Assembly (NCBI GenBank): GCA_910585345.1
Contig: CAJUDS010000026.1
Coordinates: 1-22,948, forward strand
DNA length: 22,948 nt
From: an uncultured Lachnospiraceae bacterium
GTDB lineage: Bacteria > Bacillota > Clostridia > Lachnospirales > Lachnospiraceae
Direction of reading: 5' to 3'
The position numbers and the translations under genes were made by a program. The notes below the pieces were generated by a model, which saw only the letters and a list, made by a program, of their open reading frames with translations, was not told the DNA's origin and ran no database searches. Shown piece by piece: positions 7,334 to 15,722 of the stretch. Position 1 is the stretch's first letter. Each line of letters begins with the position of its first letter.

Positions 7334-8845
7334 ATGAGAGAAAAATATGAATCGTTGGCATTGGCGGATCTGAAAGCAATCGCGAAGTCGAGAGGGATCA
7401 AAGGCACTTCTGCCATGAAAAAAGCGGAAGTGGTGGAAGCCATGCTGGAGATGGATAGTCAGGAAGGACAGAAACAAAACGCCGCGTCCGGCGGCGCAGG
7501 TTTGGCTGCCGGTGAGGAACAGGCGGGAAGAGCGGAACATTTCATGAAAAATGAGAAGAGCGAACGGATGGAAAAACCGGAACGGAAAGAGAGAGCGGAG
7601 AGAAACGAGAGGCCGGAGCGGACAGAACGGCCGGAACGTGGCGAAAGGGAGCGGACAGAACGGCCGGAACGCGGCGAAAGGGAGCGGACAGAGAACGAAA
7701 AGGCGTTGGCGGAACTGGACAGCGGGGAGCTGGCCAACGGCATTTTGGAAGTGATGCCGGACGGATACGGTTTTATCCGCTGCGAGAATTATCTTCCGGG
7801 TGAGAACGATGTATATGTGGCGCCCAGCCAGATACGCCGTTTCGGTCTGAAAACAGGCGATATCGTGGAGGGCAATACACGGGTGAAAACGCAGGCGGAA
7901 AAATTCAGCGCGCTTCTGTTTGTGAAAAGGATCAATGGGTATGCGCCCGATGTGGCGGCGCGCCGCCGCAGCTTCGAAGATATGACGCCGGTGTTCCCGG
8001 ATCAGCGGATCCGCCTGGAAACGCCGGGAGCCAGTGTGGCAATGCGTATCATGGATTTGATGAGTCCGGTAGGAAAAGGGCAGAGGGGCATGATTGTGTC
8101 CCCGCCGAAAGCTGGAAAAACCACGCTGTTGAAGGAGGTTGCCAAATCGATCAAAAGAAGCAATCCGGAAATGCACCTGATCATTCTGCTGATTGACGAG
8201 CGGCCTGAAGAGGTGACAGACATCAAGGAGGCGATTGAAGGTCCGAATGTGGAGGTGATTTACTCGACGTTTGACGAACTGCCGGAACATCATAAGAGGG
8301 TGTCCGAGATGGTGATTGAGCGTGCGAAGCGTCTCGTGGAGCATGGAAACGATGTGACGATACTGCTGGACAGTATTACCCGTCTCACAAGAGCGTACAA
8401 TCTGGTCGTTCCACCCAGCGGCAGGACGCTTTCCGGCGGCCTTGATCCGGCGGCTTTGCATATGCCGAAGCGCATTTTCGGCGCGGCAAGAAATATGAGA
8501 GAGGGCGGCAGCCTGACCATTCTGGCTACCGCGCTGGTAGAGACAGGCAGTAAGATGGACGATGTGATCTATGAGGAATTTAAGGGAACCGGCAATATGG
8601 AAATGGTTCTGGACCGCAAACTCTCGGAACGCCGTGTATTTCCGGCGATTGACATTCCCAAATCAGGAACGAGGCGTGAAGATCTGCTGTTAAACCAGGA
8701 AGAGCTGGAAGCGATCAATATTATGCGCAAGGCGCTGAACAGTCTGAAACCGGAAGAGGCGGTAGACAAGATTTTAGACATGTTTTCCAAAACAAGAAAT
8801 AATATGGAGTTTGTCAATATGGTAAAGAAAATTAAATTCTTCTAA
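7334..8845 (+). CDS. rho: Transcription termination factor Rho
   Basis: Hexameric RNA-dependent ATPase that terminates transcripts. The 503-residue protein has a SAP-like Rho_N domain (about 1-40, LADLKAIAKSRGIKG), an inserted Glu/Arg-rich linker (about 75-120), a cold-shock-type primary RNA-binding domain (from about 135, ILEVMPDGYGFIR, DVYVAPSQIRRF) and the RecA-type motor. The P-loop SPPKAGKTT is at 256-264, followed by LIDERPEEVTDIKE, the Walker B LLDSITRL with Q-loop, and the C-terminal NNMEFVNMVKK tail. E. coli Rho is about 419 residues, so the extra length is in the linker. GGGAGGA precedes the ATG at about 7319-7325. It heads the rho-rpmE-DUF1385-prmC-prfA cluster. Confidence 0.96.
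   Translation: MREKYESLALADLKAIAKSRGIKGTSAMKKAEVVEAMLEMDSQEGQKQNAASGGAGLAAGEEQAGRAEHFMKNEKSERMEKPERKERAERNERPERTERPERGERERTERPERGERERTENEKALAELDSGELANGILEVMPDGYGFIRCENYLPGENDVYVAPSQIRRFGLKTGDIVEGNTRVKTQAEKFSALLFVKRINGYAPDVAARRRSFEDMTPVFPDQRIRLETPGASVAMRIMDLMSPVGKGQRGMIVSPPKAGKTTLLKEVAKSIKRSNPEMHLIILLIDERPEEVTDIKEAIEGPNVEVIYSTFDELPEHHKRVSEMVIERAKRLVEHGNDVTILLDSITRLTRAYNLVVPPSGRTLSGGLDPAALHMPKRIFGAARNMREGGSLTILATALVETGSKMDDVIYEEFKGTGNMEMVLDRKLSERRVFPAIDIPKSGTRREDLLLNQEELEAINIMRKALNSLKPEEAVDKILDMFSKTRNNMEFVNMVKKIKFF
7619..7692 (+). repeat. 33-base in-frame tandem repeat in the rho linker
   Basis: Two adjacent 33-base units (7619-7651 and 7652-7684) differ at a single base (GTGGC versus GCGGC) and are followed by a partial third copy. 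Each codes for RTERPERGERE, so copy-number changes would lengthen the basic/acidic linker by 11 residues without breaking the frame. Confidence 0.92.
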
Positions 8846-8851
8846 AAATAC

Positions 8852-8880
8852 TTGCAACAGCGCGTAACCTGTGCTACAAT
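8852..8880 (+). promoter_or_regulatory. Promoter of rpmE
   Basis: TTGCAA at 8852-8857, a 17-base spacer and TACAAT at 8875-8880 with a TGC extended -10. It begins 6 bases after the rho stop, with no terminator between, so rpmE probably has its own strong start in addition to read-through from rho. Confidence 0.75.
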
Positions 8881-8963
8881 GAATAAGCTGTTTGTAGTGA
8901 TTTGATCTATGGACATAAAAAGGCAAGCATAAGAGAATTGATTACAATAGAGAGGTGAAAACG

Positions 8964-9170
8964 ATGAAAGAGGGAATCCATCCGCAGTACTATCAGGCAA
9001 CGGTGACATGCAACTGTGGCAATACATTTGTGACAGGGTCGACAAAGCCTGAAATCCACGTAGAAGTTTGTTCCAAATGCCATTCATTCTACACAGGCCA
9101 GCAGAAATCTGTAAGAGCAGCCGGACGTATTGATAAGTTCAATAAGAAGTATGGCGTAGAAAGCAAATAG
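8964..9170 (+). CDS. rpmE: 50S ribosomal protein L31, zinc-binding form
   Basis: A 68-residue L31 beginning MKEGIHPQYYQATVTC, with Cys16, Cys18, Cys36 and Cys39 (CNC...CSKC) forming the zinc site of the C+ form, and the standard GRIDKFNKKYG tail. In the ribosome it bridges the small and large subunits through the central protuberance. The ATG at 8964 is used rather than the GTG at 8955, because the GTG overlaps the GAGGTG ribosome binding site. It is followed at once by a clear intrinsic terminator. Confidence 0.97.
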   Translation: MKEGIHPQYYQATVTCNCGNTFVTGSTKPEIHVEVCSKCHSFYTGQQKSVRAAGRIDKFNKKYGVESK

Positions 9171-9180
9171 CAGTGCAGAA

Positions 9181-9214
9181 AAGGTTGAGGTTTCTAATCT
9201 CAACCTTATTTTTA
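9181..9214 (+). terminator. Intrinsic terminator after rpmE
   Basis: AAGGTTGAG (9181-9189) pairs with CTCAACCTT (9199-9207) around a 9-base loop, followed by A and five T (9209-9213). It separates rpmE from the DUF1385 gene. Confidence 0.85.
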
Positions 9215-9279
9215 CATAAAAAGGAGTCAGAGATCAGGACGCCTTGATGAGAACAGCGTGTTTGCTTTCGGAGGTTGAC

Positions 9280-10284
9280 ATGAAAAAGAAACGCAGTCGT
9301 TCCTGCGGCATCGGCGGTCAGGCGGTGCTTGAAGGAATTATGATGAAAAATAAAGACGCCTATGCAGTGGCGGTCAGAAAAGCGGACGGCAGCATTGTGG
9401 TTGACCGGGAAGAGTTTCAGGGTGTGCTGCATGGCAGTGTCTGGAAAAAAGTCCCTTTTGTGCGCGGTATTTTCAATTTTCTTGATTCTATGATACTGGG
9501 AATGCGCACGCTTACGTATTCGGCTTCCTTTTATGAAGAGGAAGAGGACAAAGGCACGGAGGAAAAGCATTCTCTGTTTGAGAAGATGTTCGGGGAAAAA
9601 GCGGAGGATGTGGCGATGGGACTTACCATGGTATGTTCCCTGGCGCTGGCGGTCGGCATCTTTATGATACTGCCGTATTTTATATCCGGTCTTTTGAGCA
9701 GTTATGTGCGGAATGCGTCGCTGACGGCGATCATAGAAGGCCTGATCCGCATTTTCCTATTTGTGTTGTATGTGGTTGGAATTTCAGCAATGAAAGACAT
9801 CCACAGATTGTACCAGTATCATGGGGCGGAACATAAATGTATCAATTGTATTGAAAAGGGGCGGCCGCTGACAGTGCGCAATGTGATGCGCAGTTCCAGG
9901 CAGCACAAGCGCTGCGGCACCAGTTTCCTGCTGTTTGTCATGCTTGTCAGTGTGGTGTTGTTTTTCTTTATCCGGGTGGAAAATCCGTTTTACAGAGTCG
10001 GGATCCGTATTCTTCTGATTCCGGTAATTGCGGGGATCTCCTATGAGATAATCCGGCTGGCGGGCAACAGTAACCATATCTTTGTGCGGATCCTTTCCGC
10101 GCCGGGGATGTGGCTGCAGAAACTGACGACCAGAGAGCCGGATGAATCGATGGTGGAAGTGGCGATCGCGTCTGTGGAAGCGGTGTTTGACTGGAAGGCG
10201 TATTTAAAGGAAACGTTTGGCTATGAGGTGGATGATTCCTGGCTGTCTGACGAGCCGGAATCGGATTCTGAGGAAGAGCAGTAG
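9280..10284 (+). CDS. DUF1385 family multi-pass membrane protein
   Basis: A 334-residue protein with the DUF1385 opening GIGGQAVLEGIMM, a middle region with hydrophobic helices at about residues 115-140 and 150-175, the conserved YQYHGAEHKCINC segment, and two more hydrophobic helices (SFLLFVMLVSVVLFFF and ILLIPVIAGISYEII). The conserved His/Cys cluster suggests a metal or cofactor site at the membrane, but no function is established that I know of. The ATG at 9280 follows GGAGG at 9269-9273, six bases upstream; the in-frame starts upstream lack a ribosome site. The stop codon directly abuts the prmC start, so the two are translationally coupled. Its place between rpmE and prmC is common in Firmicutes. 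Confidence 0.9.
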   Translation: MKKKRSRSCGIGGQAVLEGIMMKNKDAYAVAVRKADGSIVVDREEFQGVLHGSVWKKVPFVRGIFNFLDSMILGMRTLTYSASFYEEEEDKGTEEKHSLFEKMFGEKAEDVAMGLTMVCSLALAVGIFMILPYFISGLLSSYVRNASLTAIIEGLIRIFLFVLYVVGISAMKDIHRLYQYHGAEHKCINCIEKGRPLTVRNVMRSSRQHKRCGTSFLLFVMLVSVVLFFFIRVENPFYRVGIRILLIPVIAGISYEIIRLAGNSNHIFVRILSAPGMWLQKLTTREPDESMVEVAIASVEAVFDWKAYLKETFGYEVDDSWLSDEPESDSEEEQ

Positions 10285-11124
10285 ATGCGGTATGAGGAAT
10301 TATACCGGTATGGCGTCTCCTGTCTGGCAGATGCCGGCATTGCGGAAGCGGCGCTGGACGCCCGTCTTTTGTTGGAATTTGTATGCCATACCGACAGAAA
10401 TACACTGCTGGCACATGGTGACAGAACAGTGGAACCAGACCAGCAGGAAAGTTATAAGAATATCTTAAAAAAACGGGCAGACCGCATACCGCTGCAGCAT
10501 ATTACCGGTGTGCAGGAGTTTATGGGGCTGCCTTTTCTGGTCAGTGACCAGACATTGATTCCCAGACAGGACACGGAGGTTCTTGTGGAGGAAGCGATGC
10601 GGGAGCTGCACGACGGCATGGATGTGCTGGATATGTGTACCGGCTGCGGTTGTATCCTGCTCAGCCTTCTGCATTATTCCAATGACTGCAGGGGGCTCGG
10701 GGTTGATCTTTCCCCGCAGGCATTGGCGGTGGCACAGAAAAATGCGTCTGCGCTTTCCGTGGAGGCAGCGTTTCTGCAAAGTGATTTGTTTGCGCGGCTG
10801 GAAGCGGGACGCAGATTTGACCTGCTTGTCTCCAATCCGCCCTATATTCCGACGGATGTGATTCCGACATTGATGGAGGAAGTGCGCGCTCACGAGCCGC
10901 GTATGGCTTTGGACGGAAAAGAGGACGGATTGTATTTTTACAGAAGAATCAGCAGGGAAGCGAAGCCTTATCTGTACAGAGGCGCCTGGGTGTTTCTGGA
11001 GATCGGTTGTGAACAGGCGGCGTCTGTCTGTGATATTCTGGCGCAGGAAGGGTACCGGGAAATAGAAGTGGTCAGGGATTTCGGGGGGCTTGACAGAGTT
11101 GTGCGCTGCATGTTTCAGGAATAA
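10285..11124 (+). CDS. prmC: Release factor glutamine methyltransferase
   Basis: PrmC (HemK) uses S-adenosylmethionine to N5-methylate the glutamine of the GGQ motif in peptide chain release factors. The 279-residue protein has the helical N-terminal domain, the PRQDTE block at 93-98, the SAM-binding motif VLDMCTGCGCILL at about 114-126 and the catalytic NPPY at 184-187 that holds the substrate glutamine. The ATG follows the DUF1385 stop with no gap, and GAGGAA inside the preceding gene serves as ribosome site. The substrate, RF1, is encoded by the next gene, 35 bases downstream. Confidence 0.96.
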   Translation: MRYEELYRYGVSCLADAGIAEAALDARLLLEFVCHTDRNTLLAHGDRTVEPDQQESYKNILKKRADRIPLQHITGVQEFMGLPFLVSDQTLIPRQDTEVLVEEAMRELHDGMDVLDMCTGCGCILLSLLHYSNDCRGLGVDLSPQALAVAQKNASALSVEAAFLQSDLFARLEAGRRFDLLVSNPPYIPTDVIPTLMEEVRAHEPRMALDGKEDGLYFYRRISREAKPYLYRGAWVFLEIGCEQAASVCDILAQEGYREIEVVRDFGGLDRVVRCMFQE

Positions 11125-11159
11125 GTTTCCCCGGGAAAAGTAGTGTCGGAGGAAAGAAA

Positions 11160-12233
11160 ATGTTTGATAAATTAGACGATCTGCTCAGCAGGTTCGAAGA
11201 GATCATGAATGAATTAAATGAGCCGGATGTAGCCAGTCATCAGGAACGGTTCCGTAAGCTGATGAAAGAGCAGAGCGATCTGACGCCGATCGTGGAGTCG
11301 TACCGGGAATACAAGAAGTGCAGACAGGACATTGCAGACAGTCTTGCCATGCTGGAAGAGGAAAACGATGAAGAAATGCGGGAAATGCTCAAAGAAGAGC
11401 TTTCCGGCGCCAGAAAACGGGTGGAAGAGCTGGAGCAGGAATTAAAAATACTGCTGCTGCCGAAAGATCCGAATGATGATAAGAATGTGATCGTGGAGAT
11501 TCGGGCCGGTGCGGGAGGAGACGAGGCGGCATTGTTTGCGGCTGAGATTTACCGTATGTATGTCCACTATGCGGAGGGCCGCCGCTGGAAGATCGAGACA
11601 GTGGAAGCGGAGGAGATCGGCATCGGCGGTATGAAGAGCGTTACCTTTATGATTACGGGCGCGGGCGCGTATTCCGTCATGAAGTATGAGAGCGGCGTGC
11701 ATCGTGTACAACGTGTGCCGGAAACGGAGTCCGGCGGGCGCATTCATACATCGACCATTACCGTGGCGGTTATGCCGGAAGCGGAAGATGTGGATGTGCA
11801 GATTGACGAAAAGGATATCCGCATCGATGTGATGCGTGCGTCCGGCAATGGCGGGCAGTGCGTCAATACGACGGATTCGGCGGTGCGCCTGACCCATTAT
11901 CCGACAGGCATCGTAGTATATAGTCAAACGGAAAAATCCCAGCTTCAGAATAAGGCGAAGGCTTTTGCGCTGCTGCGGGCTAAATTGTATGATATCGAAT
12001 GCCAGAAGGCGCATGACGCGGAGGCGGAAGCAAGGAGGAGCCAGATCGGCACAGGGGACCGTTCCGAGAAAATCCGTACCTATAATTTCCCACAGGGGCG
12101 CGTGACGGATCACCGGATTAATTTGACGTTGTATAAACTGGATAAAATTATGAACGGGGATATCCAGGAAATCATTGATGCCTGCATTGCCGCCGATCAG
12201 GCGGCAAAGCTGACAAAAATGGGCGGAGAATAA
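11160..12233 (+). CDS. prfA: Peptide chain release factor 1
   Basis: RF1 recognises UAA and UAG and triggers peptide release. The 357-residue protein contains the coiled N-terminal domain, AGAGGDEAALFA, the codon-recognition tripeptide in the PxT position as PET (187-189, E. coli has PAT), and the catalytic GGQ at 231-233 in SGNGGQCVNTTDSAVRLTH. The residue after GGQ is Cys, where Ser or His is more usual. GGAGG at 11148-11152 precedes the ATG. It ends the prmC-prfA operon, and its terminator lies inside the 3' end of the converging lipoprotein gene. Confidence 0.97.
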   Translation: MFDKLDDLLSRFEEIMNELNEPDVASHQERFRKLMKEQSDLTPIVESYREYKKCRQDIADSLAMLEEENDEEMREMLKEELSGARKRVEELEQELKILLLPKDPNDDKNVIVEIRAGAGGDEAALFAAEIYRMYVHYAEGRRWKIETVEAEEIGIGGMKSVTFMITGAGAYSVMKYESGVHRVQRVPETESGGRIHTSTITVAVMPEAEDVDVQIDEKDIRIDVMRASGNGGQCVNTTDSAVRLTHYPTGIVVYSQTEKSQLQNKAKAFALLRAKLYDIECQKAHDAEAEARRSQIGTGDRSEKIRTYNFPQGRVTDHRINLTLYKLDKIMNGDIQEIIDACIAADQAAKLTKMGGE

Positions 12234-12247
12234 GGCGCGGCGCCGGG

Positions 12248-12688
12248 TTATTCTTTTTTTGACTCCACGACAACCGTTGTGGAGTCTCCTTTTTTTGCCT
12301 GCGCAATGACCGCGGCCGCTAACCGTTTAAAATTACCGCCGGAATTGCTGGCGCCTGTGACGGCGTCAATATCGTCGGGATTTTGCAGTTCAATCAACTG
12401 CGCCACATATTCCCGTGTATACTCGTTTGGATAGGTGCCGCATGGCTCCAGCATATTTCGCATATAGGCGTTATCCCAGGCTTTGATATAGCCGCTTGGG
12501 TCTTTGGCGTTAAATTCCGCATAAACGATCTTGTCGTTTTTAACAAATATGCAGAGGTATTCTTTCCAGCCATGGGAATACTCTGACATTTCAGCAGTAT
12601 AAAAACCGTCTTTCATCTCTGACTGCAGACTGCATCCGTTCAAAAGCAGAAGAAGGATCAGCAGTCCAAAACAAATCTTCTTTTTCAT
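12248..12688 (-). CDS. FMN-binding domain lipoprotein
   Basis: A 146-residue exported lipoprotein. Residues 1-18 are a lipoprotein signal with lipobox LNGC, so Cys19 would be lipidated. The remainder is an FMN-bind domain like that of NqrC/RnfG: DGFYTAEM, IFVKNDKIVYAEFNA, and a terminal DAVTGAS at which ApbE-type transferases attach FMN to the Ser/Thr. It would sit on the outer face of the membrane and carry electrons or sense redox state. The start at 12688 is supported by GGAGG eight bases upstream on the minus strand. It follows the chemotaxis receptor gene by 15 bases on the same strand and is likely cotranscribed. Its last codons double as the prfA terminator on the other strand. Confidence 0.87.
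   Translation of the reverse strand: MKKKICFGLLILLLLLNGCSLQSEMKDGFYTAEMSEYSHGWKEYLCIFVKNDKIVYAEFNAKDPSGYIKAWDNAYMRNMLEPCGTYPNEYTREYVAQLIELQNPDDIDAVTGASNSGGNFKRLAAAVIAQAKKGDSTTVVVESKKE
12261..12297 (+). terminator. prfA terminator inside the converging lipoprotein gene
   Basis: GACTCCAC (12261-12268) pairs perfectly with GTGGAGTC (12279-12286), followed by TCC and seven T (12290-12296). On the plus strand this is a good intrinsic terminator 27 bases after the prfA stop. On the minus strand the same bases encode DSTTVVVES near the lipoprotein C-terminus and the flanking runs read as A before and after, so it would not terminate that transcript. Confidence 0.8.
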
Positions 12689-12703
12689 GTACAATCCTCC
12701 AAA

Positions 12704-14695
12704 TTACAATACAGATTTACCGTTTGCGTCCGTTTCCTGCGGAACTTTGATTTTAACCTGTGAGACATAATCTTTCAGGCTTTCGGACTGCGCCAGCGAA
12801 TTGGAAGCCATGTCGGCTGTCTCCTCCGCGAGTCCTCTGTTGGCAGTGGCAATGTCCTGCAGGGAAGTAAGCTGATTGCCGATGGCGTTGACAGCGGTAG
12901 TCTGTTCCCTGACGGTATCGGATAATTGGACAGAAATGGCATGAAATTGTTCTGTCACCTGTCTGATCTGCTGGAACGCTTCTGCAGTCTGGTCGGCGGT
13001 TTCCAATGCGTTTTTGATCGTTTCGGTAGAACGTTCAATGATAGTCATTGTCTGCTTGAGGGTATCCGCGGTCTGGGCGGAAAGGTGTCCGATTTCCGAG
13101 GCAACGACGGCGAATCCTTTTCCGGCTTCTCCGGCTCTTGCGGCTTCGATGGAAGCGTTCAGGGAAAGCAGATTTGTCTGACTGGAAATGTCTTCGATCA
13201 TCAGACTGATCTTGGAGATTTCTTCCAGTGCGGCATGAATCTGTTTCATGGTGTCAAGCATGCTCTTGATATGACTGTCTCCCTGCAGTGTTCTGGCGGT
13301 CGCATTTTTAGAGCAGTCCTCGATCTGCTGCACGTTCATTTTATTTTTTTCAATAGCGATGGTAATGTCAGCCATGCTCTGATTTAACTGTGTCAGAAGC
13401 GCGCCCTGGTTTGCGGCGCCTTCCTGCAGCTGCTTTGCATATGCCGATACATCGCTGGAATTTTGATTGACTTCCACGGAAGACTGGTTCATCCGCATCA
13501 TAGTCTGATTCAATGATTCTGTAATATGGCAGAGAGAATCATGAATGGAAGAAAAATCGCCATGGAAATTATCGGGAATTTCGACCGTATAATCACCGTC
13601 TGCCAGCGCGGCGGTGCAGTCCTGGATATTTCGTATGTAGTTATTGAGACTGGCAATTGTTTTTGCCAGTGCGTCGGTCAGGATGCGCGTTTCATCGATA
13701 TAATCGGACCGGGTAACTTCCGAAGACAAATCGCCGTCGGCAAGCGCCTGGAGCCGTCCGGTCACAGAGGAGAGCGACGCGGAAATTTTACGTGCAATCG
13801 GCACAATGAGCGCAATTGCCGCCAGGAGCATCAGGAAAGACAGGATGATTGTCAGTCCGATGGAAAGCAGCATGGTGCCCATGTATTCCCGCTGCGGCAC
13901 ATCAACGAGAAGCGCCCAGTTGGTGCCTGGAATGGGGGCATATCCGACATAATGTTTTACTCTGTGCAGGTAGGTCAGCGCGGAACCTGTCTGAAAGGAA
14001 AGGGCCTTATCAAAAATCTCTGCGTTTTTGGCGGCAGGATATAAATCGTATACATTTTCCTGGGCAATGCTGTTTTTGTCGCTGTGGCCGATGATCAGGC
14101 CGTCTTCATTCAGGATATAAGCGCTTCCGGTGTCGCCCAGAATAAGCAGGCTGAGTACGTCGTTGAGCAGGTCATATTTATAGCTTCCAATCAGATAACC
14201 GGTAGTTTCGTCGCCGCTTTTCAAAGCGGTTCCCACGCAGAGCTGAAGCACGCCGTTTTCTTCATAGGGATCGCCGATGGCAATGCTCCCGGTCTGTGTC
14301 AGGTAAGAATAATATTTGGTATCTGCGATGGAAGCCGGCGCAAGGTCGTCGCCGTATAATTTCTGACCCGAAGTGTCGTAAGCCGCCAGCCATACAAATT
14401 CAATAAGCTGTTCCATCTCGTGAATGCGGGCCTGTTTTTGGGCGACGTCAGCCGACGGGTCCTGGAAGACCGCCTCCGCGGAGAGATTAAACATCCGTTC
14501 CGTCAAAAGGTGCAGATTTGAGCTGATGCTCTGTGAAGCAATCCGTGTGGTGATCTGCATATTGTCCAGTAAAATGGTGTTGGTGGAATAGATGCTGCCG
14601 ATGGACATATTGACGGTAATCAGAACTGCCAGCAGAATCGAAACAGACATGACATAGAAAATAAATTTTTGCTTTAGATTATGTAGTCTTTTCAT
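12704..14695 (-). CDS. Methyl-accepting chemotaxis protein with dCACHE-like sensor
   Basis: A 663-residue transmembrane receptor. TM1 lies at about residues 11-33, an extracellular CACHE-type sensor at 35-270 (YYSYLTQTGSIAIGDPY and GSAYILNEDGLIIGHSD are typical), TM2 at about 275-299, a HAMP domain to about 355 and a cytoplasmic signalling coiled coil whose hairpin tip (SSQTNLLSLNASIEAARAGE, near 504-523) docks CheA/CheW. The ligand cannot be inferred. The start MKRLHNLKQK at 14695 follows AAAGGAG on the minus strand. It is transcribed from an extended -10 promoter at 14733-14741 and leads into the FMN lipoprotein gene. No other chemotaxis gene is in view. Confidence 0.93.
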   Translation of the reverse strand: MKRLHNLKQKFIFYVMSVSILLAVLITVNMSIGSIYSTNTILLDNMQITTRIASQSISSNLHLLTERMFNLSAEAVFQDPSADVAQKQARIHEMEQLIEFVWLAAYDTSGQKLYGDDLAPASIADTKYYSYLTQTGSIAIGDPYEENGVLQLCVGTALKSGDETTGYLIGSYKYDLLNDVLSLLILGDTGSAYILNEDGLIIGHSDKNSIAQENVYDLYPAAKNAEIFDKALSFQTGSALTYLHRVKHYVGYAPIPGTNWALLVDVPQREYMGTMLLSIGLTIILSFLMLLAAIALIVPIARKISASLSSVTGRLQALADGDLSSEVTRSDYIDETRILTDALAKTIASLNNYIRNIQDCTAALADGDYTVEIPDNFHGDFSSIHDSLCHITESLNQTMMRMNQSSVEVNQNSSDVSAYAKQLQEGAANQGALLTQLNQSMADITIAIEKNKMNVQQIEDCSKNATARTLQGDSHIKSMLDTMKQIHAALEEISKISLMIEDISSQTNLLSLNASIEAARAGEAGKGFAVVASEIGHLSAQTADTLKQTMTIIERSTETIKNALETADQTAEAFQQIRQVTEQFHAISVQLSDTVREQTTAVNAIGNQLTSLQDIATANRGLAEETADMASNSLAQSESLKDYVSQVKIKVPQETDANGKSVL

Positions 14696-14732
14696 GATAA
14701 ACAATGCTCCTTTTACACATAATATCACACGA

Positions 14733-14741
14733 AGTATAGCA
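14733..14741 (-). promoter_or_regulatory. Extended -10 promoter of the chemotaxis receptor gene
   Basis: On the minus strand TGC followed by TATACT (14738-14733), about 38 bases before the start codon. No good -35 hexamer is present at the usual spacing, as is common for TGn promoters. The arm GGAGCATT upstream and AATGCTCC at the ribosome site form an inverted repeat, but the upstream arm would not be transcribed. Confidence 0.45.
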
Positions 14742-15088
14742 TAAGAGGGAGCATTTTACCAGACCCTGTATGACAAAATTCAACCGTTTACCGCCCTGTG
14801 TTTTGGATACGGAAATGCAAAGACACGGAAATCAATTTTCCGTGCTTCCCATACATGACAAACGCAGGAATTAACATTTTATGAACGTTCAGAATTGGTT
14901 ATCCCGCCCGCTGCCTTGAGAGCTTTCCGTATCGGCTCCGGCCTACGGATATCGTATTTTCTAACTGCCCTGACAATAACAACGAGATATTCTACAAAGT
15001 ATTCCTCTTTTGGCTGCCATATTTGCGACGCAGACGGCCTTCACGTGCCGTCCGGAAAAGGCCGCCCGCGCCCAAAATAAGCGCCTGA
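14742..15088. other. Intergenic stretch without a supported gene
   Basis: Between the divergent chemotaxis-receptor and PH-like genes I see one hairpin, CGGAAA with TTTCCG around 14827-14842, without a T run. A 61-codon open frame at 14895-15080 has no ribosome site and no recognisable motif. No riboswitch or RNA gene is evident. Confidence 0.5.
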
Positions 15089-15117
15089 TTGTGCATTTGT
15101 CAAAAATGCGCTATAAT
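15089..15117 (+). promoter_or_regulatory. Promoter of the 15.2-19.5 kb operon
   Basis: TTGTGC at 15089-15094, a 17-base spacer and a perfect TATAAT at 15112-15117. The spacer contains an inverted repeat GCATTT (15093-15098) and AAATGC (15104-15109), which could be an operator. The first gene starts 48 bases after the -10 box. Confidence 0.65.
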
Positions 15118-15164
15118 TTAAGAAGAATCGGTTTTTGGGCGGCTTATATAAGGAGGGGAATAAT

Positions 15165-15722
15165 ATGAATGAGCTCGGCGGATATGAACAGCTGCAGGCC
15201 TGTCTGCTTGCGGAGGAATATGTGGTATGGAGGGGGCGTCCTGTGGAGGGCCATATGCTTGCCCCCAATGATGTGTTTCTGATTCCGTTCAGCATTATGT
15301 GGGGCGGGTTCGCTATCTTCTGGGAATGGAGCGTGATTATAACGGGCGCGCCGCTTCTGTTTAAAATATGGGGTATTCCGTTCGTGCTGGTGGGACTATA
15401 TATGATGGGCGGACGCTTTTTTGTGCAGAAGGCCGTGCAGCGCAGCACCTATTATGCGATAACGAACAGGAGAATCCTGCGGTGCCGGAGAGGAAGAGTC
15501 AGTTCTCTGGACCGGAACGCAATGCCGCAGATGCAGATGTTTGTCAATAAAGACGGTTCGGGGACGATTACATTCGGGAATGTCCGCAGAAACAGTTATG
15601 GCTATTGGTGGTCATTTTCAGGCATGGCGCAGGAGGGGGCGAATGGGTTTTCTTTAGAGAATGTTCCCGATGTGAACCAGGTATACCGCATCTTATCACA
15701 ACAGCAGGGGGGAAGCCTATGA
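15165..15722 (+). CDS. PH-like membrane protein
   Basis: A 185-residue protein with two hydrophobic segments, about residues 36-58 and 63-83, followed by a bacterial PH-like domain recognisable by YYAITNRRILRCRRG (96-110) and the beta-strand pattern after it (GSGTITFG). Similar small membrane-anchored PH proteins are common in Firmicutes and have no firm function. AAGGAGGGG at 15150-15158 gives a strong start. It is the first gene of the operon, and its stop overlaps the next start by four bases (ATGA). Confidence 0.75.
   Translation: MNELGGYEQLQACLLAEEYVVWRGRPVEGHMLAPNDVFLIPFSIMWGGFAIFWEWSVIITGAPLLFKIWGIPFVLVGLYMMGGRFFVQKAVQRSTYYAITNRRILRCRRGRVSSLDRNAMPQMQMFVNKDGSGTITFGNVRRNSYGYWWSFSGMAQEGANGFSLENVPDVNQVYRILSQQQGGSL

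Noticed and set aside
7619..7692. Repeat unit considered as CRISPR or mobile repeat
   Set aside because: Units are directly adjacent, without spacers, and are in frame within rho.
14703..14757. AATGCTCC/GGAGCATT inverted repeat as a riboswitch sequestering the receptor's ribosome site
   Set aside because: The upstream arm lies ahead of the inferred -10 box and would not be in the transcript.
14895..15080. 61-codon open frame in the intergenic stretch
   Set aside because: No ribosome site or motif; composition like the surrounding non-coding DNA.
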